64,000 nucleotides of DNA from CAWCFV01 sp963794995 (GCA_963794995.1 CAWCFV010000002.1:248001-312000); one strand, 5' to 3'; positions 1-8,570 are shown, counted from the first letter of the stretch. A program made the numbers and translations. Notes: generated by a model from the sequence alone, not told the origin.

Positions 1-1
1 G

Positions 2-433
2 TGGGACTGGGCGGCGTGGCTCGGCGTCGCCGTCGTGCTCGGCATCGTCGAGGTGGCCACGCTGGACCTCGTCTTCGCGATGCTCGCCGCGGGGGCCGTC
101 GCCGGTGCCGGCACCGCGCTGGTGACCGACAACCTCGCGATCCAGGTCCTGGTGGCGCTGGTCGTGTCGGTCCTCATGCTCTTCGTGGTGCGACCGGTGG
201 CGCTGCGGCACCTGCGGACCCCGTTCGCGATCCGCACCGGGACCGAGGCGCTGGTGGGCGAGCGCGCCGTCGTCCTCGAGCCGGTCGACGGGGACGGCGG
301 CCGGGTGAAGCTCAACGGCGAGGTCTGGTCGGCCCGCTCGTTCGACCCGGGACTCTCGATCGCGGCCGGCCGGCACGTCGAGGTGGTCCAGATCGAGGGC
401 GCCACCGCAATCGTCTACGAATCGGAGATCTGA
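2..433 (+). CDS. NfeD-like membrane protein, 5' end cut by the window
   Basis: The gene is open from the first bases of the window (WDWAAWLGVAVVLGIVEVA onward), so its start lies outside. Two hydrophobic segments (roughly 8-30 and 38-62 of the visible part) are followed by a soluble C-terminal domain of about 65 residues with the small beta-rich look of the NfeD OB fold (GTEALVGERAVVLEPVDGDGG...VKLNGEVWSARS). NfeD proteins are membrane partners of SPFH/stomatin proteins. The stop overlaps the start of the next gene, an SPFH protein, by one base (TGATG), the classical NfeD-SPFH pairing with translational coupling. The family assignment is strong; the exact cellular role of bacterial NfeD-SPFH pairs (membrane microdomains, quality control) is only known in general. 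Confidence 0.85.
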   Translation, partial: WDWAAWLGVAVVLGIVEVATLDLVFAMLAAGAVAGAGTALVTDNLAIQVLVALVVSVLMLFVVRPVALRHLRTPFAIRTGTEALVGERAVVLEPVDGDGGRVKLNGEVWSARSFDPGLSIAAGRHVEVVQIEGATAIVYESEI

Positions 434-1368
434 TGGAGTCGGTCGTCGTCCTTGCGGTCGTCGCTGTCGTCGTGGTCCTGGTGCTCGTCACGCTGGCGAA
501 GACGGTGCGCATCGTGCCCCAGGCCCGCGCCGGCGTCGTGGAGCGCCTCGGGCGCTACCAGCGCACCCTCACCCCGGGGCTGACGATCCTGGTGCCGTTC
601 GTCGACCGGCTCCGGCCGATGATCGACCTCCGCGAGCAGGTCGTGTCCTTCCCGCCGCAGCCGGTCATCACGGCCGACAACCTCGTCGTCGGCATCGACA
701 CGGTCATCTACTTCCAGGTGACCGACGCCAAGTCGGCGACCTACGAGATCGCCGACTACATCCAGGGCGTCGAGCAGCTCACCGTCACGACGTTGCGCAA
801 CGTGGTCGGCAACCTGAACCTCGAGGAGACGCTGACCTCGCGCGACCACATCAACGGGGCCCTGCGCGGGGTGCTCGACGAGGCCACCGGCAAGTGGGGC
901 ATCCGCGTCAACCGCGTCGAGATCAAGGCGATCGACCCGCCGACCTCCATCCAGGACTCGATGGAGAAGCAGATGCGCGCCGACCGCGAGAAGCGCGCGA
1001 CGATCCTCACGGCCGAGGGCTTCAAGCAGTCCCAGATCCTCACCGCGGAGGGCGAGCGGCAGGCCGCCATCCTCAAGGCCGAGGGCGACGCGCAGGCCGC
1101 TGTGCTGCGGGCCGACGGCGAGGCGCAGGCCATCCAGAGGGTGTTCGACGCCATCCACGCCGGCAACCCGGACCAGAAGCTGCTCGCCTACCAGTACCTC
1201 CAGGTGCTGCCCAAGATCGCGCAGGGCGACGCCAACAAGCTGTGGATCGTCCCGAGCGAGCTCGGCGAGGCGCTCAAGGGGATCGGCGGCATGCTCGGCA
1301 GCGGCACCGACGACTCACCGACGGCACCGACGGCACCGACGGCACCGAAGGCACCGAAGGCGCTCTAG
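433..1368 (+). CDS. SPFH/band 7 (stomatin/QmcA-like) membrane protein
   Basis: This is a 311-residue protein with one N-terminal membrane anchor (about residues 3-24) followed by an SPFH domain (about 25-190: VPQARAGVVERLGRYQRTL, GLTILVPFVDRL, IDLREQVVSFPPQPVITADN) and an alanine/glutamate-rich coiled coil with AEG repeats (about 192-240), which drives oligomerisation in this family. The protein sits at the inner face of the membrane and organises membrane microdomains. The start is the ATG that overlaps the stop of the NfeD-like gene. The C-terminus is a low-complexity tail of PTA/PKA triplets encoded by a 9-bp tandem repeat. Its stop overlaps the stop of the convergent lytic transglycosylase gene. 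Confidence 0.92.
   Translation: MESVVVLAVVAVVVVLVLVTLAKTVRIVPQARAGVVERLGRYQRTLTPGLTILVPFVDRLRPMIDLREQVVSFPPQPVITADNLVVGIDTVIYFQVTDAKSATYEIADYIQGVEQLTVTTLRNVVGNLNLEETLTSRDHINGALRGVLDEATGKWGIRVNRVEIKAIDPPTSIQDSMEKQMRADREKRATILTAEGFKQSQILTAEGERQAAILKAEGDAQAAVLRADGEAQAIQRVFDAIHAGNPDQKLLAYQYLQVLPKIAQGDANKLWIVPSELGEALKGIGGMLGSGTDDSPTAPTAPTAPKAPKAL
1318..1362 (+). repeat. 9-bp tandem repeat, five units, inside the SPFH gene
   Basis: Five head-to-tail units of ccgacggca (two with one change, ccgaaggca/ccgaaggcg) encode the tail PTAPTAPTAPKAPKA. Unit length is a multiple of three, so copy-number change would only lengthen or shorten the tail. Confidence 0.85.
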
Positions 1369-2432
1369 CGCCGGGCGTACTGCTCGGCCAGCTTCAGGAC
1401 CAGGGCGACGTACCAGTCGGCGTGGTTGTAGTGCCAGACCGCTCGCGCGGTCGCCTCCGGGCTGCGTCCCGCCCCGTTCGCGCACAGGTAGTTCGCTGCG
1501 GAGAACACCGCGTCGGCGGGGTCGCGGATGTCGGTGTCCCCGTCGCCGTCGCCGTCGACGCCGTACGCCGCGAAGGTCGCCGGCATGAACTGCATCGGCC
1601 CCTGGGCGCCGGCGTAGGACGAGGACGTGTTGGCGCCGTGCCCGGTCTCCACCTGTCCGACGGCCGCAAGCAACGTCCAGGACATGCCCGGACAGGTGCG
1701 GGCCGCGGCGCCGTAGAGACGGCGGTAGACCAGCGGCACGACCTCGCTCGCCCGGGCCGTCGCCACCCGCTGCTGCCCCGCGGCCGTCACTGCCGCGTTG
1801 AGGGCGTCGACGTGGGCGGCGGCCTTCTCGGCCGCCTCGAGGCCGCGGGCCCGCGCGTCCAGCTGGTCGAGCTCCGCGGCGGCGGCGGCCAGCAGGCCGA
1901 GCAGGTCGGCGTAGCGCGCCTCGACCTCGGTGGCCGTGACGGTGCTCCGTTCGGCGGCCCGCTGCAGCGACCGGGCGCGCAGCCGGAGACCGGCGCCGTG
2001 GTCGGCGCTGGCCACGGCGTCCGCGGTGCCGGCCCGGACGAGCCGCCGGACGTACGACGCCCGGCGCAGCGCGTCGGTGGCGGTGCCGGCGCTCAGGACG
2101 CTGACCACCAGGGCCGGTGGGCCACCGGACATGTACAGCGTGCGGACCCTGCTGTCGACCGCCCGCTGGTCGCTCACCGCGAGCCGCTCGGCCTCGTCGG
2201 CCGCCTGCTCGGCGCTGAGGCTTGCGGTGACACCGCTGGCGAGGCCGGCCAGCGCCCGGTCGTACGCGCGCAGCGCCCGCTCGGCCGCGGGTCGCAGAGC
2301 CTCGACGCGCCCGGCAGCCGCCATCGCTCGGGCCCGTGCGTCCGCGGCCGACTCCGCGCGCGCGGCCCCGGCCGGGAGCCCCGCGAGCAGCACCACACCG
2401 GCCACCAGCACGGCCGTACGGCGGCGGGTCAC
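1365..2432 (-). CDS. Secreted SLT-type lytic transglycosylase with coiled-coil N-terminus
   Basis: The 355-residue protein has a signal peptide (about 1-27, ending near GAARA), a long alanine/arginine-rich coiled-coil region (about 28-215) and a C-terminal lysozyme-like SLT domain (about 235-355) with GQVETGHG carrying the catalytic Glu, AGAQGPMQFMPATF, and the terminal WHYNHADWYVALVL. It should cleave peptidoglycan glycan strands outside the membrane. An acidic GDGDGDTDIRDP loop resembles a calcium site seen in some members. I chose GTG at 2432 because the signal peptide begins there (VTRRRTAVLVAG); no good ribosome site is visible. The coiled coil plus hydrolase layout is like that of NlpC/P60 and M23 cell-division hydrolases, so a partner-controlled activity is possible (inference). 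Confidence 0.88.
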   Translation of the reverse strand: MTRRRTAVLVAGVVLLAGLPAGAARAESAADARARAMAAAGRVEALRPAAERALRAYDRALAGLASGVTASLSAEQAADEAERLAVSDQRAVDSRVRTLYMSGGPPALVVSVLSAGTATDALRRASYVRRLVRAGTADAVASADHGAGLRLRARSLQRAAERSTVTATEVEARYADLLGLLAAAAAELDQLDARARGLEAAEKAAAHVDALNAAVTAAGQQRVATARASEVVPLVYRRLYGAAARTCPGMSWTLLAAVGQVETGHGANTSSSYAGAQGPMQFMPATFAAYGVDGDGDGDTDIRDPADAVFSAANYLCANGAGRSPEATARAVWHYNHADWYVALVLKLAEQYARR

Positions 2433-2492
2433 CCTCGTTGTGTCGGCTCGCCTGCCCGGCGGCTTGATCCACGCGTCCCGTAGGGTCGCCCG

Positions 2493-3248
2493 GTGACGCT
2501 CTGGGAGGCCGTCGCTGTCGCCCTGGCGGGGCTCGCGGCCGGCACGATCAACACGGTCGTCGGGTCGGGGACGCTGGTCACCTTCCCGGTGCTGCTCGCA
2601 GTCGGCTACCCGCCGGTGCTCGCCAACGTCAGCAACACGGTCGGGCTGGTCCCGGGCTCGGCCAGCGGCGCGATCGGCTACCGCGCCGAGCTGGCCGGCC
2701 AGCGCAGCCGGCTCGTGCGCCTGGGAACGGCGTCGGTCCTCGGGGCGGTGGCCGGTGCCGCGGCGCTGCTGACGGCCCCCGCGGAGGCGTTCTCCGCGGT
2801 GGTGCCGGTGCTCATCGCGCTGGCCTGCGTCCTCGTCGTGGTCCAGCCGCGGGTGTCGAGGGCGCTGGCCGCGCGTGGCCGCACCTCCCGCGCCCACGGC
2901 GGCCCGCTGCTCTACGCCGGCGTGCTGCTGACCGGCGTCTACGGCGGCTACTTCGGCGCAGCCCAGGGCGTGCTGCTCATCGCCGTCATGGGGCTGCTGC
3001 TCGACGAGGAGCTGCAGCGGATCAACGCGGCGAAGAACGTCCTCGCGATGCTGGTCAACCTCGTCGCCGCGGGGGTCTTCATCGCGGTGACCGACGTCGC
3101 CTGGGAGGCCGCCGGGCTGATCGCGGCCGGGTCGGTCGTGGGCGGCCAGCTCGGGGCAGTCCTGGGGCGCCGGATCCCGCCCACCGTGCTGCGCGCCATC
3201 ATCGTCGTCGTGGGCGTGGCCGCGATCCTCAAGATCCTCGCGGACTGA
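2493..3248 (+). CDS. TSUP family (TauE/SafE) sulfite/organosulfonate exporter-like permease
   Basis: A 251-residue integral membrane protein with about eight hydrophobic segments and the duplicated TSUP half-repeat: GLAAGTINTVVGSGTLVTFP near the N-terminus and GGYFGAAQGVLLIAVMGLLL in the second half. These are hallmarks of the COG0730/TauE-SafE family, which move small sulfur-containing or other anions across the membrane. The substrate cannot be told. The start is GTG with a TAGGGT -10 hexamer at 2481-2486, six bases upstream, so the mRNA is probably leaderless. It is divergent from the lytic transglycosylase and lies four bases before the RNA methylase gene, with which it is likely co-transcribed. 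Confidence 0.87.
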   Translation: MTLWEAVAVALAGLAAGTINTVVGSGTLVTFPVLLAVGYPPVLANVSNTVGLVPGSASGAIGYRAELAGQRSRLVRLGTASVLGAVAGAAALLTAPAEAFSAVVPVLIALACVLVVVQPRVSRALAARGRTSRAHGGPLLYAGVLLTGVYGGYFGAAQGVLLIAVMGLLLDEELQRINAAKNVLAMLVNLVAAGVFIAVTDVAWEAAGLIAAGSVVGGQLGAVLGRRIPPTVLRAIIVVVGVAAILKILAD

Positions 3249-3252
3249 GCCG

Positions 3253-4080
3253 GTGGGCACCGTGGGCCGGGTGGTCTCCGCCGAGGACCCCGCGCTGCAC
3301 GACTACGTCGGCCTCACCGACATGGCGTTGCGCACCCGGCGCGAGCCCGCCGAGGGGCTGTTCGTCGCCGAGGGCGAGAAGGTCATCCGTCGGGCGCTCG
3401 CCGCCGGCTACCCGATGCGCTCGATGCTGCTGGAGGAGAAGTGGCTGCCGCAGCTGGCCGACGTCGTGGACCAGGTGGACGCCCCCGTCCACCTGGCCGA
3501 CCGTGAGCTGCTCGACCGGGTCACCGGTTACGCGGTGCACCGCGGGGCGCTGGCGGCCATGCAGCGCAGGCCGCTGCCCGACGCCGCGGGCCTGCTCGCC
3601 GGGGCGCGGCGGGTCGTCGTGCTGGAGGACGTCACCAACCACACGAACGTCGGTGCGGTCTTCCGCGCCGCCGCGGGGCTGGGTGTCGACGCGGTCCTGG
3701 TGACCCCGCGGTGCGCCGACCCGCTGTACCGGCGGTCGGTGAAGGTGTCGATGGGCGCGGTGTTCGCCGTGCCCTGGACCCGGCTGACGCGGTGGCCGGC
3801 CGGCGTCGAGGACCTGCGTGCCGCCGGGTTCACGGTGGCGGCGCTCGCCCTGACGCCGGACGCGATCGACCTGCGCGACCTCGCGGCCGACGTCCCCGAC
3901 CGGCTCGCACTGCTGCTCGGCACCGAGGGCGACGGGCTCGGTCCGGCCACGGTCGCCGCGGCCGACCTCGTGGTCCGGATCCCGATGTCGGGCGGGGTCG
4001 ACTCGCTCAACGTGGCCGCGGCGGCCGCGGTGGCCTTCTGGGCGCTGGTCCCGGCGCCCGGGGCCGGCACCGGGGGCTAG
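3253..4080 (+). CDS. SpoU/TrmH family RNA 2'-O-methyltransferase
   Basis: 275 residues. The N-terminal part (about 1-110) has the substrate-binding L30e-like fold seen in SpoU proteins (FVAEGEKVIRRAL). The C-terminal SPOUT knot domain shows the three motifs: motif 1 DVTNHTNVGAVFRAAAGLG (catalytic Asn/Arg), motif 2 LLLGTEGDGLG and motif 3 RIPMSGGVDSLNVAAAAAVA. It methylates a ribose in rRNA or tRNA using S-adenosylmethionine; the exact nucleotide cannot be predicted. GTG start; it follows the TSUP gene with a four-base gap. Its 3' end overlaps the convergent DUF1206 gene by four bases. Confidence 0.93.
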   Translation: MGTVGRVVSAEDPALHDYVGLTDMALRTRREPAEGLFVAEGEKVIRRALAAGYPMRSMLLEEKWLPQLADVVDQVDAPVHLADRELLDRVTGYAVHRGALAAMQRRPLPDAAGLLAGARRVVVLEDVTNHTNVGAVFRAAAGLGVDAVLVTPRCADPLYRRSVKVSMGAVFAVPWTRLTRWPAGVEDLRAAGFTVAALALTPDAIDLRDLAADVPDRLALLLGTEGDGLGPATVAAADLVVRIPMSGGVDSLNVAAAAAVAFWALVPAPGAGTGG

Positions 4081-4892
4081 AGCCGCCGGTAGCGCGCCTC
4101 CGCCCAGCAGTACGCGCCGAAGCACACCAGCCCGAGACCGGCGGCGACCAGCAGGGCCTGGCCCCCGGGGGCGCCGGCGAGGCTCTTGAGGGCGACGTCG
4201 AAGCCCTGCGCCTTGCCCGGCTGGTGGTCCAGCGCCGCCTTGCAGACCAGGATGCCGATGAGTGCGAAGACGGCACCCCGGGCGAGGTACCCGACCTGTC
4301 CCAGCCGCCGGACCGCGGTGAACGTGGTCCGGCCCATCTTCCCGGTGTCCAGGTGCTTCTCGAAGTCGGTCTTCAGGCCGCGGACGGTGAGGCCGACGGC
4401 GATCCCGAGGACCACCAGGCCACCGAGGAAGACCAGCACCTGGCCGCCGGGCCACTCGAGGACCTTGGCCGTGACGTCGGCGCTGCTGCTGCTGGACGAC
4501 CCGCCGGTGACGGTGCGGAACGCCAGCGCGCCGAAGGCGAGGTAGACCAGGCCGTTGGCGGCGGAGCCGAGCCGCTTGAGGGTGCGCTTCGTGTCGTCCG
4601 ACTCGTCGCGCCGGCCCCAGGCGGCCTCGCTCAGTCGCCAGCCGGCGTAGGCGAGGAAGCCGACCACCATCAACCACAGGACGATGCTGCCGCCGGGCTT
4701 CTCGGCGATCGCCTGCAGAGCCCCCTGCTGGTCGGTGCGCTCGCTGTCGCCGAAGGCGACCTGCACGGCGAGCACGCCGATGAGCGCGTAGACGAGGCCC
4801 TTCGCGAGGAAGCCCAGGCGGGCGGCCTTGGTCATCGCCTCGCTGTCGGCCGCGCGGCGGGCGCCGCTGCGGGCACTGGTCGGCACCGGCAT
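4077..4892 (-). CDS. DUF1206 membrane protein
   Basis: 271 residues with three similar two-helix units, the layout of DUF1206: each begins with a short LGFLAKGLVYALIG / LGSAANGLVYLAFG / LGQVGYLARGAVFALIG stretch and ends with a G-rich second helix. Function is unknown; the family is widespread in Actinobacteria and some other bacteria. A serine run (SSSSSSADV) sits in an extracytoplasmic or cytoplasmic loop in the middle repeat. The ATG at 4892 lies 97 bases from the divergent copper-monooxygenase-like gene. Confidence 0.85.
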   Translation of the reverse strand: MPVPTSARSGARRAADSEAMTKAARLGFLAKGLVYALIGVLAVQVAFGDSERTDQQGALQAIAEKPGGSIVLWLMVVGFLAYAGWRLSEAAWGRRDESDDTKRTLKRLGSAANGLVYLAFGALAFRTVTGGSSSSSSADVTAKVLEWPGGQVLVFLGGLVVLGIAVGLTVRGLKTDFEKHLDTGKMGRTTFTAVRRLGQVGYLARGAVFALIGILVCKAALDHQPGKAQGFDVALKSLAGAPGGQALLVAAGLGLVCFGAYCWAEARYRRL

Positions 4893-4989
4893 GGGAACCT
4901 CCCGGCAGGGGTTGGCACGGTTCGCGGCCCTCTACCCGTTTCGCGGCAGGGGAAGCGCACCCGGTGCCGGGCCCGGGCGCCTAGGCTCG

Positions 4990-6231
4990 GTGCGTGAGCC
5001 GACGGTGGTGGTCAGGGTGGTGACCAGGGGGGTTGCTGCCGGCCTGGCCGCGGGGCTGCTGCTGGCCGGGTGCGCGTCCGGCAGCGGGACCGAGGCGGTC
5101 CCGGCCGGCAGCGTGACCCTGGAGCGGGGCGGCGCCGTCCCGCACGACCACCGCAGGCACCCGCACCCGGTGACGCCACCCCCGTCGAGCCCGCTGCGCG
5201 CGGGAGAGCGGTTCGAGACGCTCGGCGTCCCGGGCGGCCCGTACACGCCGAGCGCGCCGGCGGGCAGCCGGGACGACTACCACTGCTTCCTGCTCGACCC
5301 GGACCTCACCGAGGACACCTTCGTGACCGGCACGAACGTCCTGCCGGGTGACCTCGACGTGGTCCACCACGCGATCCTGTTCCGGGTCGCGCCGGACCAG
5401 GTCGCCGCCGCGGAGGCCCACGACGAGGCCACCGCCGGCCGGGGCTGGACCTGCTTCGGCGGGTCCGCGCTGCCCAACACGAGCGGGAACCCGGTGAGCG
5501 CACTGGACTCGGCGCCGTGGCTGGCCGCCTGGGCGCCGGGCGGCGGCGAGGCCGTCCTGCGCGGCGGCACCGGGATGCTCATGGAGAAGGGCAGCCGCGT
5601 GGTCCTGCAGGTCCACTACAACCTGAACGAGGGGGTGGCGCCGGACCGCACCCGGGTCCGGCTCCGTCTGGCCGGGGCGGGCGCCGACCTCGAGCCGCTG
5701 CACACCATGCTGCTCGTCGCCCCCGTCGAGCTGCCCTGTGCGGCGGGCGAGTCCGGCCCGCTGTGCACGAGGTCGGCCGCGGTCGCTGACCTGACGGCCC
5801 GGTTCGGTCCGTCGTCGGGGCGCACGGTGGCCGGCCTCCAGCTGCTGTGCGGTGGCAGCCTCAGCGAGCCCCGGGCCGGCCCCCGTCAGCACTGCGACCG
5901 CGCCGCGCCCGAGACGATGCGGGTCCGCGCGGTCGCCGGCCACATGCACCTGCTCGGCCGGTCGATCAGCGTGACGCTGGACCCTGGCGGCCCCGACGAG
6001 CGGACGCTGCTCGACCGGCCGGTGTGGGACTTCGACAACCAGGGCGCGACGCCGCTGCCGGAGCCGGTGCTGGTCCGCGCCGGTGACACGCTGCGGGTGA
6101 CCTGTACCCACGACGCGGGGCTACGGTCGCAGATCCCCGAGCTCGAGGGGCTCCCGCCGCGTCACGTCACCTGGGGCGAGGGCACGGCAGACGAGATGTG
6201 CCTGGGCATCGTGATGTTCACCGACGCGTAG
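4990..6231 (+). CDS. Lipoprotein with PHM/DBH-type copper-dependent monooxygenase core
   Basis: About 413 residues with a lipobox (LLLAGC, Cys28 if the GTG at 4990 is used; GTG codons at 5005, 5008, 5017 or 5020 are equally possible and 5020 gives the tidiest signal peptide). The body has all six copper ligands of the ascorbate-dependent type II monooxygenases in order: VHHAIL (H126/H127) and QVHYN (H209) for one copper, AGHMHLLG (H318/H320) and DEMCLG (M403) for the other. In animals this fold hydroxylates peptidyl-glycine (PHM) or dopamine (DBH); bacterial members have mostly unassigned substrates. It would act on the outer face of the membrane. TAGGCT at 4982-4987 is the probable -10. Family call is firm; substrate unknown. 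Confidence 0.82.
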   Translation: MREPTVVVRVVTRGVAAGLAAGLLLAGCASGSGTEAVPAGSVTLERGGAVPHDHRRHPHPVTPPPSSPLRAGERFETLGVPGGPYTPSAPAGSRDDYHCFLLDPDLTEDTFVTGTNVLPGDLDVVHHAILFRVAPDQVAAAEAHDEATAGRGWTCFGGSALPNTSGNPVSALDSAPWLAAWAPGGGEAVLRGGTGMLMEKGSRVVLQVHYNLNEGVAPDRTRVRLRLAGAGADLEPLHTMLLVAPVELPCAAGESGPLCTRSAAVADLTARFGPSSGRTVAGLQLLCGGSLSEPRAGPRQHCDRAAPETMRVRAVAGHMHLLGRSISVTLDPGGPDERTLLDRPVWDFDNQGATPLPEPVLVRAGDTLRVTCTHDAGLRSQIPELEGLPPRHVTWGEGTADEMCLGIVMFTDA

Positions 6232-7204
6232 CGGCGGCCGTCAGCAGGTCGTCCTCGGCCCCTTGGTCCAGCCCGGTTCCCGGCGGCTGCTCGACGGTCC
6301 GGGTCCAGGCGAGGGTGTCGCGCACCGTGTCGGAGAGTGGCCGCGGGGCGAGCCCGCTGGCGTACGCCTTGGCCGGGTCGGCCGCCATCAGCCAGCCGTC
6401 GGTGTCGTCGCCGCTCCAGAGCGGCAGGGCGCCCGGCGGCAGGTCCGCTGACCGCACCACGGCCGGGTCGATCCAGGTGAGCGTGGTCCCGGGTGGGCCG
6501 ACCTCGGCGGCGACGGCCTCGAGCAGCTCGCGCCAGGTGAACACCGGCGCGGGGCTCACGGCGTGGAAGGCCCCGTCCGCGCCGTCCTCGAGCAGCGTCA
6601 CCATCCAGGCCGCCATGTCGCGGACGTCGATGACCTGGGCGGGCGCGTCCGGCGGACCCGGGGCCGGGACGGCGCCGCCCCGGGCGATCCGCGCCACCCA
6701 CCAGGGGAACCGCCAGGTGTAGTCGTCGGGACCCACCACGTAGGTCGGGCGGACCACGAGTGTGCCGGCCCCGTGCCGGTCGAGCGCGGCCCGTTCGCAG
6801 AGCACCTTCAGGCCGCCGTAGGTCTCGTCGGTGACCTCCTCGACCTCCGGGTCGGCGAGCTCGGCGAGCGTCGAGTCCTCGGTGAGCCCGGGGCCCCCCG
6901 CGGGGGCGTAGGCCGACACGCTGGACACCAGCAGGTGGTGGCCGCCCCTGCCGCCGAGCGCGTCGGCGAGCCCGTGCACCTGGCGCGGGACGTAGGCGCA
7001 GGTGTCGACGGTGGCGTCCCACTCGCCGCGGGCCAGCGCCGACAGGTCGCTGTCGCGGTCGCCGGTGCGGTGCTCCACCTCGGGGAACAGGTCGGTGCCG
7101 GTCCGTCCCCGGTGGAACAGCGTCACCTCGTGGCCGCGGTCGAGGGCGTGCTGGACCACGTGCCGGCCGATGAACCGGGTGCCGCCGACCATGAGGATCC
7201 GCAT
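6218..7204 (-). CDS. NAD(P)-dependent epimerase/reductase (extended SDR)
   Basis: 328 residues. The N-terminal Rossmann motif reads GGTRFIGRH, a TGxxGxxG variant typical of atypical extended SDRs close to plant chloroplast RNA-binding/isoflavone-reductase-like proteins. The active-site YxxxK appears as YGGLK (about residue 135). VRPTYVVGPDDYTWRFPWW marks the substrate side. The substrate is not predictable. TACAGT lies six bases before the ATG, so it is probably leaderless. The last 14 bases overlap the convergent copper-monooxygenase-like gene. Confidence 0.85.
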   Translation of the reverse strand: MRILMVGGTRFIGRHVVQHALDRGHEVTLFHRGRTGTDLFPEVEHRTGDRDSDLSALARGEWDATVDTCAYVPRQVHGLADALGGRGGHHLLVSSVSAYAPAGGPGLTEDSTLAELADPEVEEVTDETYGGLKVLCERAALDRHGAGTLVVRPTYVVGPDDYTWRFPWWVARIARGGAVPAPGPPDAPAQVIDVRDMAAWMVTLLEDGADGAFHAVSPAPVFTWRELLEAVAAEVGPPGTTLTWIDPAVVRSADLPPGALPLWSGDDTDGWLMAADPAKAYASGLAPRPLSDTVRDTLAWTRTVEQPPGTGLDQGAEDDLLTAAATRR

Positions 7205-7255
7205 GCCGCGACTGTAGAGCTACCGCCGTTCGGCGGGAACCCGACCCTGGTGGAC

Positions 7256-7906
7256 TCAGCGCAGCAGGGCCGCCGTGCCCGCGGCGGCCGACGCCCAGAG
7301 CAGGCTGGCCAGGCTGCCGATGATGAACTCCTCGGGCGCGTCGGCGGACCGGCCGGCCCGCCGGGCGGCGTCGCCCGCGTCGCGCAGCTCCGGGTAGCGC
7401 CCGACACCTTTGACGGCGAGCACGAGGGCCAGGCCCTCGGGGAACGCGGCGAGCAGCGTGGCCGCCACCGCGGCGCGCTCGAGGTAGCCGATCCACGCGC
7501 CGCCCCGCAGCACCGACCCCGGCGCCTCGAGGTCCAGCGGCGCCTCCTGCGCGCCGGCTGCGGGGTCGTGGCCGGGTGCCGCGTCACCGGGGGCCGCCTC
7601 CCGGTGGGGCACGACCGGCGCCGCGCTGCGGCGGGGGAGGTAGTCGCCGCGGGTGAGGCGGAACACCGCACGCACGACGTGGCTGCCGGCGGTCACGGCC
7701 ACGAGGACACCGAGCACGGCGGCCGCTGCGCGGGCCCAGCCGTCGACGTCGTCGGTGGCGGCCGCGACCCCGGCCCCCGCCCCCAGCAGCACCGCGGCCA
7801 GTGCCGCGACCGGCACGACCGGGTCGGCCACCAGACGGCGCAGCGGACGGTGCAGCAGCGGCGTCGCCGCGGCGAGCAGGACGAGCAGCAGGGCGAGGAC
7901 CGTCAT
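7256..7906 (-). CDS. Unrecognised membrane protein, coupled to SatD-like regulator
   Basis: I do not recognise this 216-residue protein. It has two N-terminal membrane segments (about 1-18 and 28-48), a third near 60-80, a charged Pro/Ala-rich linker (about 95-125), and two C-terminal hydrophobic stretches (about 140-165 and 195-215). Its ATG overlaps the stop of the upstream SatD-like gene as ATGA, so the two are translationally coupled and probably act together. The SatD/SatE pairing known from Streptococcus also puts a membrane protein beside SatD, but I see no sequence support for calling this SatE. Confidence 0.7.
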   Translation of the reverse strand: MTVLALLLVLLAAATPLLHRPLRRLVADPVVPVAALAAVLLGAGAGVAAATDDVDGWARAAAAVLGVLVAVTAGSHVVRAVFRLTRGDYLPRRSAAPVVPHREAAPGDAAPGHDPAAGAQEAPLDLEAPGSVLRGGAWIGYLERAAVAATLLAAFPEGLALVLAVKGVGRYPELRDAGDAARRAGRSADAPEEFIIGSLASLLWASAAAGTAALLR

Positions 7907-8502
7907 GATCGGCCCACTGTCCCATCGACCAGGGACAGCAGGTGCCCGGCGAGCTCGCGGCCCGGAGCCTCGAGGTGCCAGTCGGCGGCCTGGAGCCGCT
8001 GCGAGACCGCCTGCTTGCTGACGCCGAGCCGGCCGGCGACCTCGAGCTGGTTCAGCCCCTGCCGGGTCAGGGCGACCGCCTCGGCGCCGCGCTCGGTGCG
8101 GCGCTGCAGCAGCGCCGCGACGAGGTCGAGCGCCGTCTGTGCCCGGCGGGCGGCCGCCTCGTCCGGGCCGGTGACCGCCAGGCCGGTCAGCCGGTTCTTG
8201 GCCGCGGTCACGGCGGTCCGGGCGTGGCTGAACGCCGGCCCGGAACCTGCGCGGGTGCTCGCGGGCAGCGGCTCGTCGACCCCGCCCGCTCCGATGCCGA
8301 CGCTCCACGTCCGCTCGCGGACGAGCAGCAGGACCAGGTCGACCACGGCGTCTGGCGTGGCCACCACCGCCTGGACCTCGTCGCCGGCGGTGCGCTCGAA
8401 GGGGCGCACCAGGCCGGGCCGGCCGGCCAGGTCCCTGAGCAGCGGCTCGACCCGGTCCCGGGTGCTCCGGCTGTGCCGCTGGTCCACCGTGAGGACGAAC
8501 AT
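7903..8502 (-). CDS. SatD-like protein with C-terminal helix-turn-helix
   Basis: 199 residues. The N-terminal part (MFVLTVDQRHSRSTRDRVEP, ERTAGDEVQAV, WSVGIGAGGVD) matches the SatD-like actinobacterial family, a fold suspected to bind nucleotides. The C-terminus has a helix-turn-helix (about 155-185: QGLNQLEVAGRLGVSKQAVS) of the kind that binds DNA. SatD was named for an acid-tolerance locus in Streptococcus; the molecular role is unknown. The promoter is unusually complete for this genome and carries inverted repeats between -35 and -10, suggesting autoregulation (inference). The downstream membrane protein overlaps it by four bases. Confidence 0.72.
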   Translation of the reverse strand: MFVLTVDQRHSRSTRDRVEPLLRDLAGRPGLVRPFERTAGDEVQAVVATPDAVVDLVLLLVRERTWSVGIGAGGVDEPLPASTRAGSGPAFSHARTAVTAAKNRLTGLAVTGPDEAAARRAQTALDLVAALLQRRTERGAEAVALTRQGLNQLEVAGRLGVSKQAVSQRLQAADWHLEAPGRELAGHLLSLVDGTVGRS

Positions 8503-8509
8503 GCTGACA

Positions 8510-8539
8510 AGGCTAGGGACTTGATGGTAGGAAGTCAAG
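8510..8539 (-). promoter_or_regulatory. Promoter of SatD-like gene with candidate operator
   Basis: On the minus strand TTGACT (8533-8538) and TAGCCT (8510-8515) are separated by exactly 17 bases, and the -10 ends seven bases before the ATG. The spacer contains two interleaved inverted repeats, CTTGA-N10-TCAAG and GACTT-N9-AAGTC (8518-8539), a likely binding site for the HTH protein encoded downstream. Confidence 0.65.
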
Positions 8540-8570
8540 CCTTGGACGTTGACCGGCGACCAGTGCTCGG

